Shown here: one piece after another, positions 34,201-46,422 of the stretch
Position numbering within the stretch: the stretch's first letter is position 1
Layout: each line of letters opens with the position of its first letter
From: JALYLC01 sp963743275
GTDB lineage: Bacteria; Actinomycetota; Thermoleophilia; Gaiellales; JALYLC01
Assembly (NCBI GenBank): GCA_963743275.1
Contig: CAVUPB010000005.1
Coordinates: 124,001-188,000 of the forward strand
Reading direction: 5' to 3'
Length of the DNA stretch: 64,000 nucleotides
Position numbers and translations under genes: made by a program
Notes under the pieces: generated by a model
Database searches by the model: none
Told to the model about the DNA's origin: nothing
Seen by the model: the letters and a program-made list of their open reading frames with translations, nothing else

Positions 34201-34289
34201 CGGAGCGCGTCCCGCGCCGCCACGGGCGCGGCGGGGGACGTACCGGCTGCGTGCCCCGCCGGGCACACGGCATGCGCCCGCGCGCGCCC

Positions 34290-37079
34290 CTACGTGCGGC
34301 GGCCGTGGCCGCGGCCCTGGCGGCGGCGGCGCTCTTCGCGCCTGCGCCGGGCTGCCTCGCGCGCTGCCTGCTCCTCGGCGCTGATCTCTGCGGGCACGGG
34401 CACCGTCTCGGCGACCGTCTCGGCGGTCTTCTTGCCGACCGTGGGCTTCGTCGCGACGCCGCCGCCGGTGCCGCCGGAGTGATGGCCGGGCGCGACCGTT
34501 CCCAGCGTCGCCTTCTCGATGCCGATCGCCTCGCGGCGGCGGAACTCGCTCTCGTGGCCCTTCCAGACGCTCAGGAGCGGCGCCGCGATGAAGATCGACG
34601 AGTAGGCGCCGGCGGCGATGCCGATCAGGAGCGCGAACGCGAAGTCCTTGAGCGTCGAGCCGCCGAACACGAGCAGCGTCGCGATCGGGAAGAGGGTGAT
34701 CATCGACGTGTTCAGCGAGCGCGTGAGCGTCTCCCAGATCGAGACGTTGACGATCTGGGCGAACGAGTTCTTGCGCAGGAGCGGCGTGTTCTCGCGCACG
34801 CGGTCGAACACGATGATCGTGTCGTAGAGCGAGTAGCCGAGCACGGTCAGGACCGCGGCCACGGTTGCAGCCGTGACCACCCGCCCCGTGAGCGAGTACA
34901 CGCCGATCGTGATGATGACGTCGTGGAACAGCGCCACGATCGTCGGGAGCGCGTACTTGAACTCGAAGCGGAACGAGAGGTACCCGACGATCAGGAACAT
35001 CGAGAAGATGATCGCGTAGATGGCGCCCGTCAGGATCGTCCGGCCGAACGAGGCCGAGACCGATTTCGAGTCGAAGAGCTGCGTCTTGTCGGCCTTGTCG
35101 ATCGCGATCCCGAACTGGCGGTCGAGTATCACCTGGACCCGGCTGATCGCCTTGGGCGCGAGCGCCTTGGCCGGCGCCTTGATCTCGTAGCGCCGGAACT
35201 TGTCACCCTGCGACGGCGCGTCGGGGCTGCTGCGCCCCTGCACGACGGCGTCCTTGCGCAGGTTGCCGTTGACCTGCGCGAGCACGTTGATCACCTGCTC
35301 GCGCGTGGCGGGCTTCACGAACGTCGTCTCGATCGCCGTGCCGCCCTTGAAGTCGATGCCGAGGTTGAGGTGCTTGATCGCGAGCGAGCCCATCGCGATC
35401 ACGACGACGGAGCCCGAGATCGCGAACCAGAGGTAGCGCCGCCCCGTGATGTCGGCGCGCCAGCGCACCTTCTGCCCGGAGGCGCCCATCAGCGCGGCGT
35501 TGTTGAACCAGCGGAAGCCGGAGAGCACGCCGAGCATGGCGCGCGTCGCGAGCACGGCCGTGAACATCGAGACGAGCACGCCGACGGCGAGCGTGAAGGC
35601 GAAGCCCTTGACGCTGCCGGTGCCGGCCATGAAGAGCACGCCGGCCGTGATCAGCGTGACCACGTTGGCGTCCACGATCGTGTGGAAGCCCTTCGCGTAG
35701 CCCGATGAGATGGCCGCGCGCACGGTCTTGCCGAGACGCACCTCTTCCTTGATGCGCTCGAAGATGACGACGTTCGCATCGGCCGCGACGCCGATCGTGA
35801 GGATCATGCCCGCGATGCCCGGCAGCGTCAGCGTGATCGGTATCAGCACGATCAGCCCGTAGAAGAACGCCGAGTAGATGAGCAGCGCGAGGTCGGCGAC
35901 CAGGCCCAGCAGCCGGTAGAAGAACGCCAGGTAGATCATCACGACGAGCAGGCCGATGATCCCCGCGATCAAGCCCTGGCGCAGCGAGTCCTTGCCGAGC
36001 GTGGCCGAGACCTGCGACTGCGAGAGCGTGTTGAACGTGACCGGCAGCGAGCCCGACTGCAGCACGAGCGCGATGCGGTTGGCCTCGCCCGTCGAGAGCC
36101 CGGTGATCTGGGCGTTGCCGTCGATGCCGTCGGGCGTGCGCTGGTAGGAGATCGTCGGCGTGGCCTCGATCTTGTTGTCGAGCACGACCGCGAACGGCAC
36201 CTCGGTGTTCTGCGTCAGCCGGCCGCGCTGCGCGAGCGCGCGCGTGATCTCGTGGAACGACTTCGCGCCCGTCGACGAGAAGCCCATCGTGACGTCGGGG
36301 CCGGACTGCGGGTCGTAGTCGGACTTGGCGTTGCGGACGTCGCGCCCGAAGACGACCATCTTCTGGTCCTTGGGCATGCGGAACATCACGTAGCGGTGCT
36401 GCGTCGGCGTCGTGCCCGAGCCCGCGATCGGGTCGTCGGCCCAGATCGTGCCTGCGGGCGCGCGTAACAGCACGGCGCCCTTGGCCTTCGTCTTGAGGTC
36501 GGCGATCAGCTGCTTCTTCGAGGCGCCCGGCGGGAACGGCTGCCCGATCGAGTTGAGCACGCGGCGGTGCGTCTTGGCGTCGAACGCGAACCACTGCTCG
36601 GGCGTGGAGGCGCTGTAGTAGTGCGTGTCGGGCCGATTCTGGGCGGCCTTGAGCAGCGCGTACAGCGTCGGGCGGTACGAGGCGGTACCCGTCGCGCTCT
36701 TCGAGACGATCGGCTCGAGGGTGCCCGTGTAGTCGAGCATGTAGAGCTGCCCGGTCGACCCGATGATGCTGGCCGCGGCCTTGGGATCCTTGATGCCGGC
36801 GAGCGCGATCGAGACCTCGTTGCCGGCCTCCTTGCGGATCTCGGGCTCGCTCACGCCGAGCTTGTCGACGCGCGAGCGGATGATCGAGATCGCCTGGTCG
36901 ATCTGCGCCGACGTGGGCGGATTCTTCGGATCCGTCGGGACGGCCTTGAGCACGACCTCGAGGCCGCCCTTGAGGTCCAGGCCGAGCACCGGCGATCTCA
37001 CGAACGCCACGACACCCGTGAGCCCGAGCAGGACGAGCATGGCCAGCAGGATCAGGTGATTCTTGGTTCTGTCGGTCAC
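34290..37079 (-). CDS. secDF: fused protein-export membrane protein SecD-SecF
   Basis: A 929-residue fusion. The SecD half opens with a membrane helix and the P1 periplasmic domain with GLDLKGGLEVVL, then transmembrane helices with TLPGIAGMILTIGVAADANVVIFERIKEE; the SecF half starts near residue 545 with a helix, LNLGIDFKGGTAIET, and ends with the second transmembrane block TVLGYSLYDTIIVFDRVREN. SecDF uses the proton gradient to pull secreted proteins out of the SecYEG channel. The C-terminal Arg-rich tail (ARRRREERRRRQGRGHGRR) is unusual and could bind RNA or ribosomes; that is speculation. Lies behind yajC (54 nt), the standard partner order. Confidence 0.93.
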   Translation of the reverse strand: MTDRTKNHLILLAMLVLLGLTGVVAFVRSPVLGLDLKGGLEVVLKAVPTDPKNPPTSAQIDQAISIIRSRVDKLGVSEPEIRKEAGNEVSIALAGIKDPKAAASIIGSTGQLYMLDYTGTLEPIVSKSATGTASYRPTLYALLKAAQNRPDTHYYSASTPEQWFAFDAKTHRRVLNSIGQPFPPGASKKQLIADLKTKAKGAVLLRAPAGTIWADDPIAGSGTTPTQHRYVMFRMPKDQKMVVFGRDVRNAKSDYDPQSGPDVTMGFSSTGAKSFHEITRALAQRGRLTQNTEVPFAVVLDNKIEATPTISYQRTPDGIDGNAQITGLSTGEANRIALVLQSGSLPVTFNTLSQSQVSATLGKDSLRQGLIAGIIGLLVVMIYLAFFYRLLGLVADLALLIYSAFFYGLIVLIPITLTLPGIAGMILTIGVAADANVVIFERIKEEVRLGKTVRAAISSGYAKGFHTIVDANVVTLITAGVLFMAGTGSVKGFAFTLAVGVLVSMFTAVLATRAMLGVLSGFRWFNNAALMGASGQKVRWRADITGRRYLWFAISGSVVVIAMGSLAIKHLNLGIDFKGGTAIETTFVKPATREQVINVLAQVNGNLRKDAVVQGRSSPDAPSQGDKFRRYEIKAPAKALAPKAISRVQVILDRQFGIAIDKADKTQLFDSKSVSASFGRTILTGAIYAIIFSMFLIVGYLSFRFEFKYALPTIVALFHDVIITIGVYSLTGRVVTAATVAAVLTVLGYSLYDTIIVFDRVRENTPLLRKNSFAQIVNVSIWETLTRSLNTSMITLFPIATLLVFGGSTLKDFAFALLIGIAAGAYSSIFIAAPLLSVWKGHESEFRRREAIGIEKATLGTVAPGHHSGGTGGGVATKPTVGKKTAETVAETVPVPAEISAEEQAAREAARRRREERRRRQGRGHGRRT

Positions 37080-37133
37080 GCGTCACTCATACTAGTAGCC
37101 CCGTCGCGCAGGTCCCTGCGGTCGTGCCGGGCG

Positions 37134-37454
37134 CTACTCCGCCGCCCCGGGCTCCTCGGCCGCCCCGGGCTCCTCGGCGCGCGCCGCCGGCGGCGCCCCG
37201 ACGCGCCCCGCGACCGCGCGCCGCGCGACGCGGATGACGACGTCCGGGGCGATCTCGAGCCGCACCTCGTCGCCGTCGAGCGCGACGATCGTGCCGTAGA
37301 TGCCCGCGATCGTCACGACCTGGTCGCCGCTCGAGAGCGCGCCGAGCAACTCGCGCTGGCGCAGCATCATGCGCCGCCGAGGGCGGATGAAGAGGAACCA
37401 GCTCAGCAGCGCCAAGCCGACGATCCAGACGACGGTGACTTCCGCCTCGCTCAT
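37134..37454 (-). CDS. yajC: preprotein translocase subunit YajC
   Basis: A 106-residue small membrane protein with one N-terminal helix (TVVWIVGLALLSWFLFI), the conserved RPRRRMMLRQRELLGALSSGDQVVTIAGIYGTI segment, and an acidic Ala/Glu/Pro tail with a repeated EEPGAAE. YajC is an auxiliary part of the SecDF complex. ATG 37454 shares one base with the tgt stop (TGATG). Confidence 0.9.
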   Translation of the reverse strand: MSEAEVTVVWIVGLALLSWFLFIRPRRRMMLRQRELLGALSSGDQVVTIAGIYGTIVALDGDEVRLEIAPDVVIRVARRAVAGRVGAPPAARAEEPGAAEEPGAAE

Positions 37455-38599
37455 CAGGCCTCCCGTGCCTCGCGTGGCGCCCTCTGCGCCGTCCCCGAGC
37501 CCAGTCGCTCGAGTGCCGCCTCGGAAAAGGCCCGGAAGCGGCGGTCGATGATCGCACGGCGCGCCTCTCGGCACAACTCGAGCAGGAAGTGCACGTTGTG
37601 CAGCGTCAGGAGCCGCAGCCCGAGCAGCTCGTCCTGCGTCACGAGATGGCGGATGTAGGCGCGCGAGAAGCGCGTGCAGGCCGGGCACGGGCAGCCCTCC
37701 TGGAGCGGCCCCTCGTCGCGCGCGAAGCGCGCGTTGCGCAGGTTGAGCCGGCCCTCCCAGGTCGTCGCCGAGCCCGTGCGGCCGAGGCGCGTCGGCAGCA
37801 CGCAGTCGAACATGTCGATGCCGGAGCCGATCACGCGCAGGATGCCCTCCGGGTCGCCGATGCCCATGAAGTAGCGCGGGCGCGCGGCCGGCAGCAGCGC
37901 GGCCGTGGACTCCGTGACGTCGAACATCAGCTCGCGCTCCTCCCCCACGCTCAGCCCGCCGATCGCATAGCCGTCGAACGGCAGGCCCGTGAGCTGCGCG
38001 GCGGAGCGCGCCCGCAACTCGCGATCGATGCCGCCCTGCGCGATGCCGAAGCGCAGCTGGCCCGCCGGGTGCGGCGCGGCGACGCAGCGCTCGGCCCAGC
38101 GCGCCGTGCGCTCGACGGCGCTCTCGAGCTCGGCGCGCGTCGCGCCGGCGGGCGGGCACTCGTCGAACGCCATCGCGATGTCGGAGCCGAGCGAGGCCTG
38201 GACCGCCATCGCGAGCTCGGGGGTGAAGCGCGCCACCGAGCCGTCGTAGACCGAGCGGAACGTGACCCCGTCGGCGTCGATGCGGCGCGTGTCGGCCAGG
38301 GAGAAGACCTGGAAGCCGCCGGAATCGGTGAGCAGCGCGCGGTCCCATCCCATGAACCGGTGCAGGCCGCCGAGCGCCTCGATCAGCTCGGCCCCCGGCC
38401 GGAAGTGCAGGTGGTAGGTGTTGCCGAGGATGATCTGCGCGCCGAGCTCCTCGAGCTCGCGCGGGTCGACCGCCTTGACCGTCGCACGCGTGCCGACCGG
38501 CATGAAGACGGGCGTCTCGAGGACGCCGTGCGCGGTCGCGAGCAGGCCCGCGCGCGCGCCGCCGTCGCTGCCCGCGAGCGTGAAATCGCCGGGGATCAC
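37454..38599 (-). CDS. tgt: tRNA-guanine transglycosylase
   Basis: A 381-residue TGT that puts preQ1 into the anticodon of Asp/Asn/His/Tyr tRNAs. Visible: first active-site Asp in LLTDSGGFQVFS, the second Asp in MFDCVLPTRLGR, substrate-pocket GIAQGG and AIGGLSVGE, and the zinc site CPCPACTRFSRAYIRHL. GTG 38599 was chosen because earlier frames are closed; another GTG 8 nt upstream runs into a stop. It follows the aminotransferase gene by 8 nt and overlaps yajC. Confidence 0.94.
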   Translation of the reverse strand: MIPGDFTLAGSDGGARAGLLATAHGVLETPVFMPVGTRATVKAVDPRELEELGAQIILGNTYHLHFRPGAELIEALGGLHRFMGWDRALLTDSGGFQVFSLADTRRIDADGVTFRSVYDGSVARFTPELAMAVQASLGSDIAMAFDECPPAGATRAELESAVERTARWAERCVAAPHPAGQLRFGIAQGGIDRELRARSAAQLTGLPFDGYAIGGLSVGEERELMFDVTESTAALLPAARPRYFMGIGDPEGILRVIGSGIDMFDCVLPTRLGRTGSATTWEGRLNLRNARFARDEGPLQEGCPCPACTRFSRAYIRHLVTQDELLGLRLLTLHNVHFLLELCREARRAIIDRRFRAFSEAALERLGSGTAQRAPREAREA

Positions 38600-38607
38600 G
38601 GGATCAC

Positions 38608-39753
38608 CTAGACGGCGAGCGCGCGCAGCGCGCCGGCGAGGCGCTCGAGGTCGCCGTCCGAGAGCCAGTAGCCGAGCGAGACCCGCACCCAGTCGAGGCC
38701 CGGCAGGGAGCGCGCCAGCACGCTCTTGGCCTCGAGCGCCTTGACGACGTCCTCGGCCGGCATGCCGTCGACCGTGAACGCGACGAGCGGCGCCGCGCCC
38801 TCGCTCTCGGCCTGGACGGTCACGCCCGGGACGTCCGCGAGCAGCGCGACGGTCTGCGCGCGCACCTCCGCCATGCGCGCGGCGCCCTCGTTCCAGCCGA
38901 CGAGCTCGCGCCGGAACTCCACCGCCGCGCTCAGCCCGGCGAGCGCCCCGGTCGACAGCGAGGCGCCGTCGTGCCGCCGCGCGCCCGGCCAGAACGGCTG
39001 TCCCTCGCTGCGGAAGTCGCGCGTGTAGTAGCTCGGGGCGGCGACCTCGAAGCGGTCCTCGTAGCCGTCGGCGACCCACAGGAAGCCGACGCCGTTGGGG
39101 CCGCACAGCCACTTCTGGCCCGGCCCGGCATAGGCGTCCACGCCGAGCGCCGCGGGGTCGACCTCGATCGCGCCCGCGCCCTGGGCGCCGTCGACGAGCA
39201 CGGCGGCCCCGGCGGCGTGCGCGGCGTCGGAGATCGCTCGCAGCGGCAGCACGCGCCCGTTCGCCCAGAGCACGTGCGAGAGCGCCACGAGCTTCGTGCG
39301 CGGCCCGATCAGCGAGGCGACGGCGTCGAGCGCATCGGCGCCGCCCAGCACCTCGGCGACGCGCACCTCGACGCCGTAGCGGCGCTGCAGCGCCCCCAGG
39401 GGCTCGAGCAGGCCCGCGTGCTCGTTGTCGGTCGTGACGATCTCGTCGCCGGGCGCGAACGCGAGGCCGCCGAGCACGAGGTTGATGCCGCCGCTCGTCG
39501 AATGCGTCAGCGCGATGCGCTCGGGCTCGCTCGACACCGCCTCGGCGAACGCGGCCCGCGCCGCGTCGCGCACGGCCTGGAACTGCTCGTAGCCGGCCGT
39601 GCCGATGCGCCCGTGCGACTCGACGAGGTTCACCCGCGCACGCATCGCGTCGGCCGCGCGCGTCGGCAGCGGGCCCCAGGTGCCGGCGTTGAGGTACACG
39701 GCATGGCGCGCCGACGGCATGCCGGAGCGGACGGTGTCGAGGGCATGCAGCAT
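38608..39753 (-). CDS. class V aminotransferase (cysteine desulfurase-like)
   Basis: A 381-residue PLP enzyme: LNAGTWGPLPTRA near the N-terminus, LTHSTSGGIN for the phosphate, VDGAQGAGAIEVD, and the PLP lysine in GQKWLCGPNGVGFLW. The fold is that of aminotransferase class V / SufS-IscS-like proteins, but I do not see the cysteine-bearing active-site loop, so activity as a cysteine desulfurase is not shown; it could be a selenocysteine-lyase or isopenicillin-epimerase-like member. Divergent from the DedA gene; first gene of the tgt-yajC-secDF unit. Confidence 0.82.
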   Translation of the reverse strand: MLHALDTVRSGMPSARHAVYLNAGTWGPLPTRAADAMRARVNLVESHGRIGTAGYEQFQAVRDAARAAFAEAVSSEPERIALTHSTSGGINLVLGGLAFAPGDEIVTTDNEHAGLLEPLGALQRRYGVEVRVAEVLGGADALDAVASLIGPRTKLVALSHVLWANGRVLPLRAISDAAHAAGAAVLVDGAQGAGAIEVDPAALGVDAYAGPGQKWLCGPNGVGFLWVADGYEDRFEVAAPSYYTRDFRSEGQPFWPGARRHDGASLSTGALAGLSAAVEFRRELVGWNEGAARMAEVRAQTVALLADVPGVTVQAESEGAAPLVAFTVDGMPAEDVVKALEAKSVLARSLPGLDWVRVSLGYWLSDGDLERLAGALRALAV

Positions 39754-39788
39754 GGAACGGCATGCTACGGTGGATCGCGGGTGATGGC

Positions 39789-40520
39789 GTGAGCGAAACC
39801 GCCGCGGCCGGGCCGCGCAGCCGCCGTCGCCTCTACGTCGTCGCCGGCCTCGTCCTCGTGGTCATCGCGGTGCTCGTGTGGGCGTACGTCCACTACGAGC
39901 CGAGCGTCTCGCTCAACCGCCTGCTCGACCTCTTCGAGAGCTACGGCTACTTCGTCATCTTCGTGCCCGTCATGCTCGAGACCGCGGGCCTGCCGCTGCC
40001 GGGCGAGACGATCCTGCTGCTCTCCGGCGTGGCCGCGTCGAGCGGGCGCATCGACCCCTGGATCGCGATCGCCGTGGGCTCGGCCGCGGCGATCATCGGC
40101 GACAACATCGGCTACGCGATCGGGCGCTACGGCGGGCGCCGCGTCGTCCTGCGCCTCGCACACGTGGGGCGGATCGAGAGCTCGCTGGCCTGGGGCGAGC
40201 GCTTCTTCGCCCGCCACGGCGGCAAGACCGTCTTCCTGGCGCGCTGGATCTTCGGCCTGCGCATCTTCGGCGCCTGGATCGCGGGCATGGTGCACATGCC
40301 GTGGCGCGTCTTCTTCCTCTGGAACGCCGCGGGCGGCATCACCTGGTGCGCCTCGGTGATCGGCCTCGGCTACTTCTTCGGGCACTCCCTGCACGTGATC
40401 GAGAAGGTGCTCGGCGTCGGCGGCGTGATCGCCGTGGTCTCCGTCGCGGCGGCCGCGCTGGTGTGGTGGCGGCGCTTCGAGAAGCGCAAGCTGCACGACC
40501 AGGAGGGCGACGCCGGCTGA
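39789..40520 (+). CDS. DedA/VTT-family membrane protein
   Basis: A 243-residue polytopic protein: an N-terminal helix, re-entrant segment ESYGYFVIFVPVMLETAGLPLPGETILLLSG (Glu and Pro conserved), Gly-rich GSAAAIIGDNIGYAIGRYGG, and the essential Arg region FLARWIFGLRIFGAWIAGMVHM. DedA proteins flip phospholipid carriers such as undecaprenyl phosphate or phosphatidylethanolamine. GTG 39789 is the favoured start because ATG 39762 would leave only 8 bp to the divergent aminotransferase start. Right after its stop begins a repeat element. Confidence 0.85.
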   Translation: MSETAAAGPRSRRRLYVVAGLVLVVIAVLVWAYVHYEPSVSLNRLLDLFESYGYFVIFVPVMLETAGLPLPGETILLLSGVAASSGRIDPWIAIAVGSAAAIIGDNIGYAIGRYGGRRVVLRLAHVGRIESSLAWGERFFARHGGKTVFLARWIFGLRIFGAWIAGMVHMPWRVFFLWNAAGGITWCASVIGLGYFFGHSLHVIEKVLGVGGVIAVVSVAAAALVWWRRFEKRKLHDQEGDAG

Positions 40521-40532
40521 GCCCGCAGGCTC

Positions 40533-40746
40533 AGCCTGGATCCACCGATTGGCGCGGGCCGTGGACTCGTGGGAGCGCCTCGGTCACGTACCTCCGGGCT
40601 TTCGTCCGCTGCGCGGACTGCACCCTCCGATGCGCTGCGCGCTGCGGCCCCTTGCGAAGGCGTCCCGCCTGCGCCCGCGGGGCCGCAGCACGCCCGAGAC
40701 ACTCCCACAAGCCCACGGCGTGCACGCGAATCGACGGATCCAGGCT
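40533..40746. repeat. MITE-like inverted-repeat element, about 214 bp
   Basis: Bases 40521-40745 hold no gene. Left arm 40533-40582 and right arm 40746-40695 are inverted repeats of about 50 bp, near 75-80 percent identical, each beginning AGCCTGGATCC and containing the stretch CGATT, GCCGTGG and GTGGGAG. An inner perfect repeat GCTGCGGCCCC / GGGGCCGCAGC lies in the centre. The right end touches the stop codon of comB. The element separates the DedA and comB genes and could act as a terminator as well. Confidence 0.65.
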
Positions 40747-41488
40747 CAGGCCAGCGCGGCGACGCGCGCGCGGCCGCCGTCGAGCGGCTCGGCCACGGCG
40801 ACGATGTCGACGGCGTCGACCTGCGCGCACAGCCGGACGTCGTCGCTCAGGCCCGCGAGCTCGAGGTCGCGCGCGCTCTGCGAGGCCGTCAGCGCGCCGT
40901 AGGCCGACGTGTACGCCGCCGCGGTCGCGCGCGCCAGCGCGGCCGCATCGCCGATCGGCCACTCCGGCAGGTAGGCGGTCAGCGCGTCGACGAGGCGCCC
41001 GGCGGTGTAGCTGTCGTCGAGCGCCACGGCGCCGCGCACGCCGGCGCAGCGCACGGCCACGCGGCCACGCGCGCCGCGCGTCAGCCGCGCGGCGTGCGAC
41101 GCGGTGGCGGAGAGGTTGGCGAGCGCGCCGACGAGCACCACGGACGCCTCGGCCTGAGCCTGCAGGACGGCGCGCGTGCCGTTCGTCGTCGTCAGCACGA
41201 GCACGTCGCCGAGCGGCTGGCCGGCGTCGAACTCGCGCGGCGAGTTGCCGAGGTGGAAGCCGTCGATGCGCACGCACTCGCGCTCGCCGGCGAGGATCGC
41301 CGCGTCCCCGATCTCGGCGGCCGCCGCGCGGGCGTCCTCGACGCTGCCGCAGCAGATCACCTCGCGATAGCCCTGCCGCAGCGCGTAGAGCGCCGTCGTC
41401 GTGGCGCGGATCGTGTCGACGACGATCGCGACGTCACACGGCTCGAGGGCCTCGCCGGGGGTGAGCGCCGCGTCGATCGAGGGATCGC

Positions 41489-41492
<4 letters not shown>
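40746..41492 (-). CDS. comB: 2-phosphosulfolactate phosphatase (ComB-like)
   Basis: A 248-residue ComB-family protein: IVVDTIRATTT near the N-terminus, LAGERECVRIDGFHLGNSPREF, the TTTNGTRAV loop and VRCAGVRGAVALDDSYTAG. ComB removes phosphate from 2-phosphosulfolactate, made from PEP and sulfite by ComA, but the family is found widely in bacteria without ComA and may act on other phosphates. GTG 41492 overlaps the ppdK stop (GTGA), so it is coupled to a PEP-producing enzyme. No comA is in the window. Its stop overlaps the right arm of the repeat element. Confidence 0.8.
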
Positions 41493-44118
<2,626 letters not shown>

Positions 44119-44122
<4 letters not shown>

Positions 44123-44946
44123 GCGGTACGGGCCTCCACGAGCTCGATCGCTCGCATCGCGGCCTCTTCGACGGCCAGGTTCGAGACGTCCAGGACGGGG
44201 CATCCGAGGCGGCGCTGCAGGGCGCTCGCCTGCTCGAGCTCCTCGTGGATGCGGTTGAGCTCGGCGTAGCCGTCGCGCGCATGCGCTCCGGCCAGCGCGC
44301 CCATGCGGCGCCCGCGGATCTGCGCCAGGCGGTCGGCCTCGATCGTGAGACCGACGATGTGCGCGCGGTTGATCTGGAAGAGCTTGCCGGGCGGCTCGAT
44401 GCCGCGCACGAGCGGCACGTTGGCCGTCTTGTAGCCCTGGAAGCCGAGGTACATCGACATCGGCGTCTTGCCCGTGCGGGAGACGCCGATGAGGACGATG
44501 TCCGCGTCCTCGAGCCCCTCGCCGTTGAGTCCGTCGTCGTGCTTGACGACGTACTCCATGGCGGCGATGCGGCGGAAGTAGTCGGCGTCGAGGCCGATCG
44601 GCCGGCCGGGAGCGAGGTCGGCCTCGTGCCCGGCGGCGGCCGCCAGCGCCTCGAGCGGCGGCCCGAGCAGATCGCAGCAGGGCATGCCGTCGCGCGTGCA
44701 GAGATCCTCGAGCGCGCGGCGCAGCTCGCGGTCGACGAGCGTGTAGAAGATGACGACGCCGGTGCGCGACGCGACGCGCCCGTAGTGCGCCGCCAGGTCC
44801 TCCACCGTGGTCACGCGCGGATGCCGCACGACGGTCGTGCGGTGGCCCGAGAACTGCGTCTGCGCAGCGCGCGCGACGCGCGCAGCGGTGTCCCCGGTGG
44901 AGTCGGAGATGAGATGGATCTCGATCGGCGTGGCGGACGTTGCCAT
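44119..44946 (-). CDS. ppsR: PPDK regulatory protein (DUF299 kinase/pyrophosphorylase)
   Basis: A 275-residue DUF299 protein: LISDSTGDTAARVARAAQTQF at the N-terminus, the P-loop GVSRTGKTPMS (154-164), FQGYKTANVPLV, and FQINRAHIVGLTIEADRL. This bifunctional enzyme inactivates PPDK by ADP-dependent phosphorylation of the Thr two residues before the catalytic His, and reactivates it with Pi. The target Thr is present in the adjacent ppdK. ATG 44946 chosen (GAGG upstream); ATG 44955 and an upstream in-frame GTG are alternatives. Confidence 0.9.
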
Positions 44947-45036
44947 GTGCCTCATCGTCACGGACGGAGCGTACGCGGTCAACGCGACGAGCCGGAACCG
45001 GAATCCGAGCCGTCGCGCTCGCCCGGCAACCGGCCC

Positions 45037-46383
45037 CTAGGCATTCAGGCGCTCCTCGAGCAGCGCGCGCACGCCGCCGATGGGCACGCGCACCTGCTCG
45101 AGCGAATCGCGGTCGCGCACCGTCACGGCGTCGTCCTCGAGCGACTCGTGGTCGATCGTGACCGCCCACGGCGTGCCGATCTCGTCCTGCCTGCGGTAGC
45201 GGCGGCCGATCGCGCCGCTCGTGTCGAGCTCGACCTGGAAGTGCTTGCGCAGCTCGGCCGCGAGCGCGGCGGCGCGCTCGCCCTGGGCGGCGTCGTTGCC
45301 GATCAGCGGCAGGATGGCGGCCTTGACCGGCGCGATCGCGGGATGCAGGCGCAGCAGGACGCGCTCGCGGCCGGCGACCTCCTCCTCGTCGTAGGCGTCG
45401 CACAGGAACGCCAGGAAGGCGCGGTCGGCGCCGGCGGCGGGCTCGATCACGTACGGCACGTAGCGCTCGCCGTCCTGCTCCACGTACTCGAGCTTCGTGC
45501 CCGAGTGCTCGGCGTGCTGCGTGAGGTCGTAGTCGCCGCGGTTGGCGATGCCCTCGAGCTCGGCCCAGCCGATGGGGTAGCGGTACTCGAGGTCGCTCGT
45601 GGCGCTCGAGTAGTGCGACAGCTCCGCGGCCTCGTGCACCCGCACGCGCAGGTTCTCGGGGTCGATGCCGTAGCGCTCGTACCAGCCCCTGCGCTCGTCG
45701 ACCCAGTAGCGGAACCACTCGTCGGCCTGCTCGGGCGGCACGAAGAACTCCATCTCCATCTGCTCGAACTCGCGCGTGCGGAAGAGGAAGTTGCCGGGCG
45801 TGATCTCGTTGCGGAACGACTTGCCGACCTGCGCGATGCCGAACGGGGGCTTGCGCCGCGCGATCTGCAGCACGTTCTTGAAGTTGATGAAGATGCCCTG
45901 CGCCGTCTCGGGCCGCAGGTAGACGCTCGTGCCCGACTCCTTCACGGGCCCGATCGTCGTCTCGAACATGAGGTTGAAGTCGCGCGCCTCGGTGAGGTCG
46001 CAGTTGGGCCCCTGGCCGGGCGGCTTGCTGGGCTTCTGGGGGCAGGTCGCGTTGTCGAGGTCGTCGGCGCGGAAGCGGTGCTTGCAGACGCGGCAGTCGA
46101 CCATCGGGTCCGAGAAGCCGCCGACGTGGCCCGAGGCCTCCCAGACCTTCGGGTTCAGCATCAGCGCCGAGTCGAGCGCCACGATGTCGTCGCGCTCCTG
46201 CACCATCGCGCGCAGCCACGCGGCCTTGACGTTGCCCTTCATGAGCACGCCGTAGTGGGCGTAGTCGTAGGCCGAGCCGAGGCCGCCGTAGATCTCCGAG
46301 GACGGGAACACGAAGCCGCGGCGGCGGCAGAGGGAGACGATGGTGTCCATCGTCACGGGCTTGCGCTGCGGCGTCTCGCTCAC
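45037..46383 (-). CDS. glyS: glycyl-tRNA synthetase (single-chain, eukaryote/archaea-like type)
   Basis: A 448-residue class II synthetase of the alpha2 type used by actinobacteria: N-terminal FVFPSSEIYGGLGSAYDYAHYG; a zinc-binding pair CRVCKHRF ... CPQKPSKPPGQGPNCDL; class II motif 2 GKSFRNEITPGNFLFRTREFEQME; motif 3 near GADRAFLAFLCD; C-terminal anticodon-binding domain ending VRVPIGGVRALLEERL. It charges tRNA-Gly. Lies between the membrane glycosyltransferase (39 nt) and ppsR (90 nt). TAG stop lies in a CTAG. Confidence 0.93.
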   Translation of the reverse strand: MSETPQRKPVTMDTIVSLCRRRGFVFPSSEIYGGLGSAYDYAHYGVLMKGNVKAAWLRAMVQERDDIVALDSALMLNPKVWEASGHVGGFSDPMVDCRVCKHRFRADDLDNATCPQKPSKPPGQGPNCDLTEARDFNLMFETTIGPVKESGTSVYLRPETAQGIFINFKNVLQIARRKPPFGIAQVGKSFRNEITPGNFLFRTREFEQMEMEFFVPPEQADEWFRYWVDERRGWYERYGIDPENLRVRVHEAAELSHYSSATSDLEYRYPIGWAELEGIANRGDYDLTQHAEHSGTKLEYVEQDGERYVPYVIEPAAGADRAFLAFLCDAYDEEEVAGRERVLLRLHPAIAPVKAAILPLIGNDAAQGERAAALAAELRKHFQVELDTSGAIGRRYRRQDEIGTPWAVTIDHESLEDDAVTVRDRDSLEQVRVPIGGVRALLEERLNA

Positions 46384-46422
46384 TGCGGCAGCGTACAGAG
46401 CACCCCGCTCCCCCTCGCGCAG

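Noticed and set aside
40746..40790. Plus-strand or minus-strand peptides read through the 40.5-kb repeat
   Set aside because: They follow the inverted repeat in both directions without ribosome-binding site or domain; such peptides are typical false genes on repeats.
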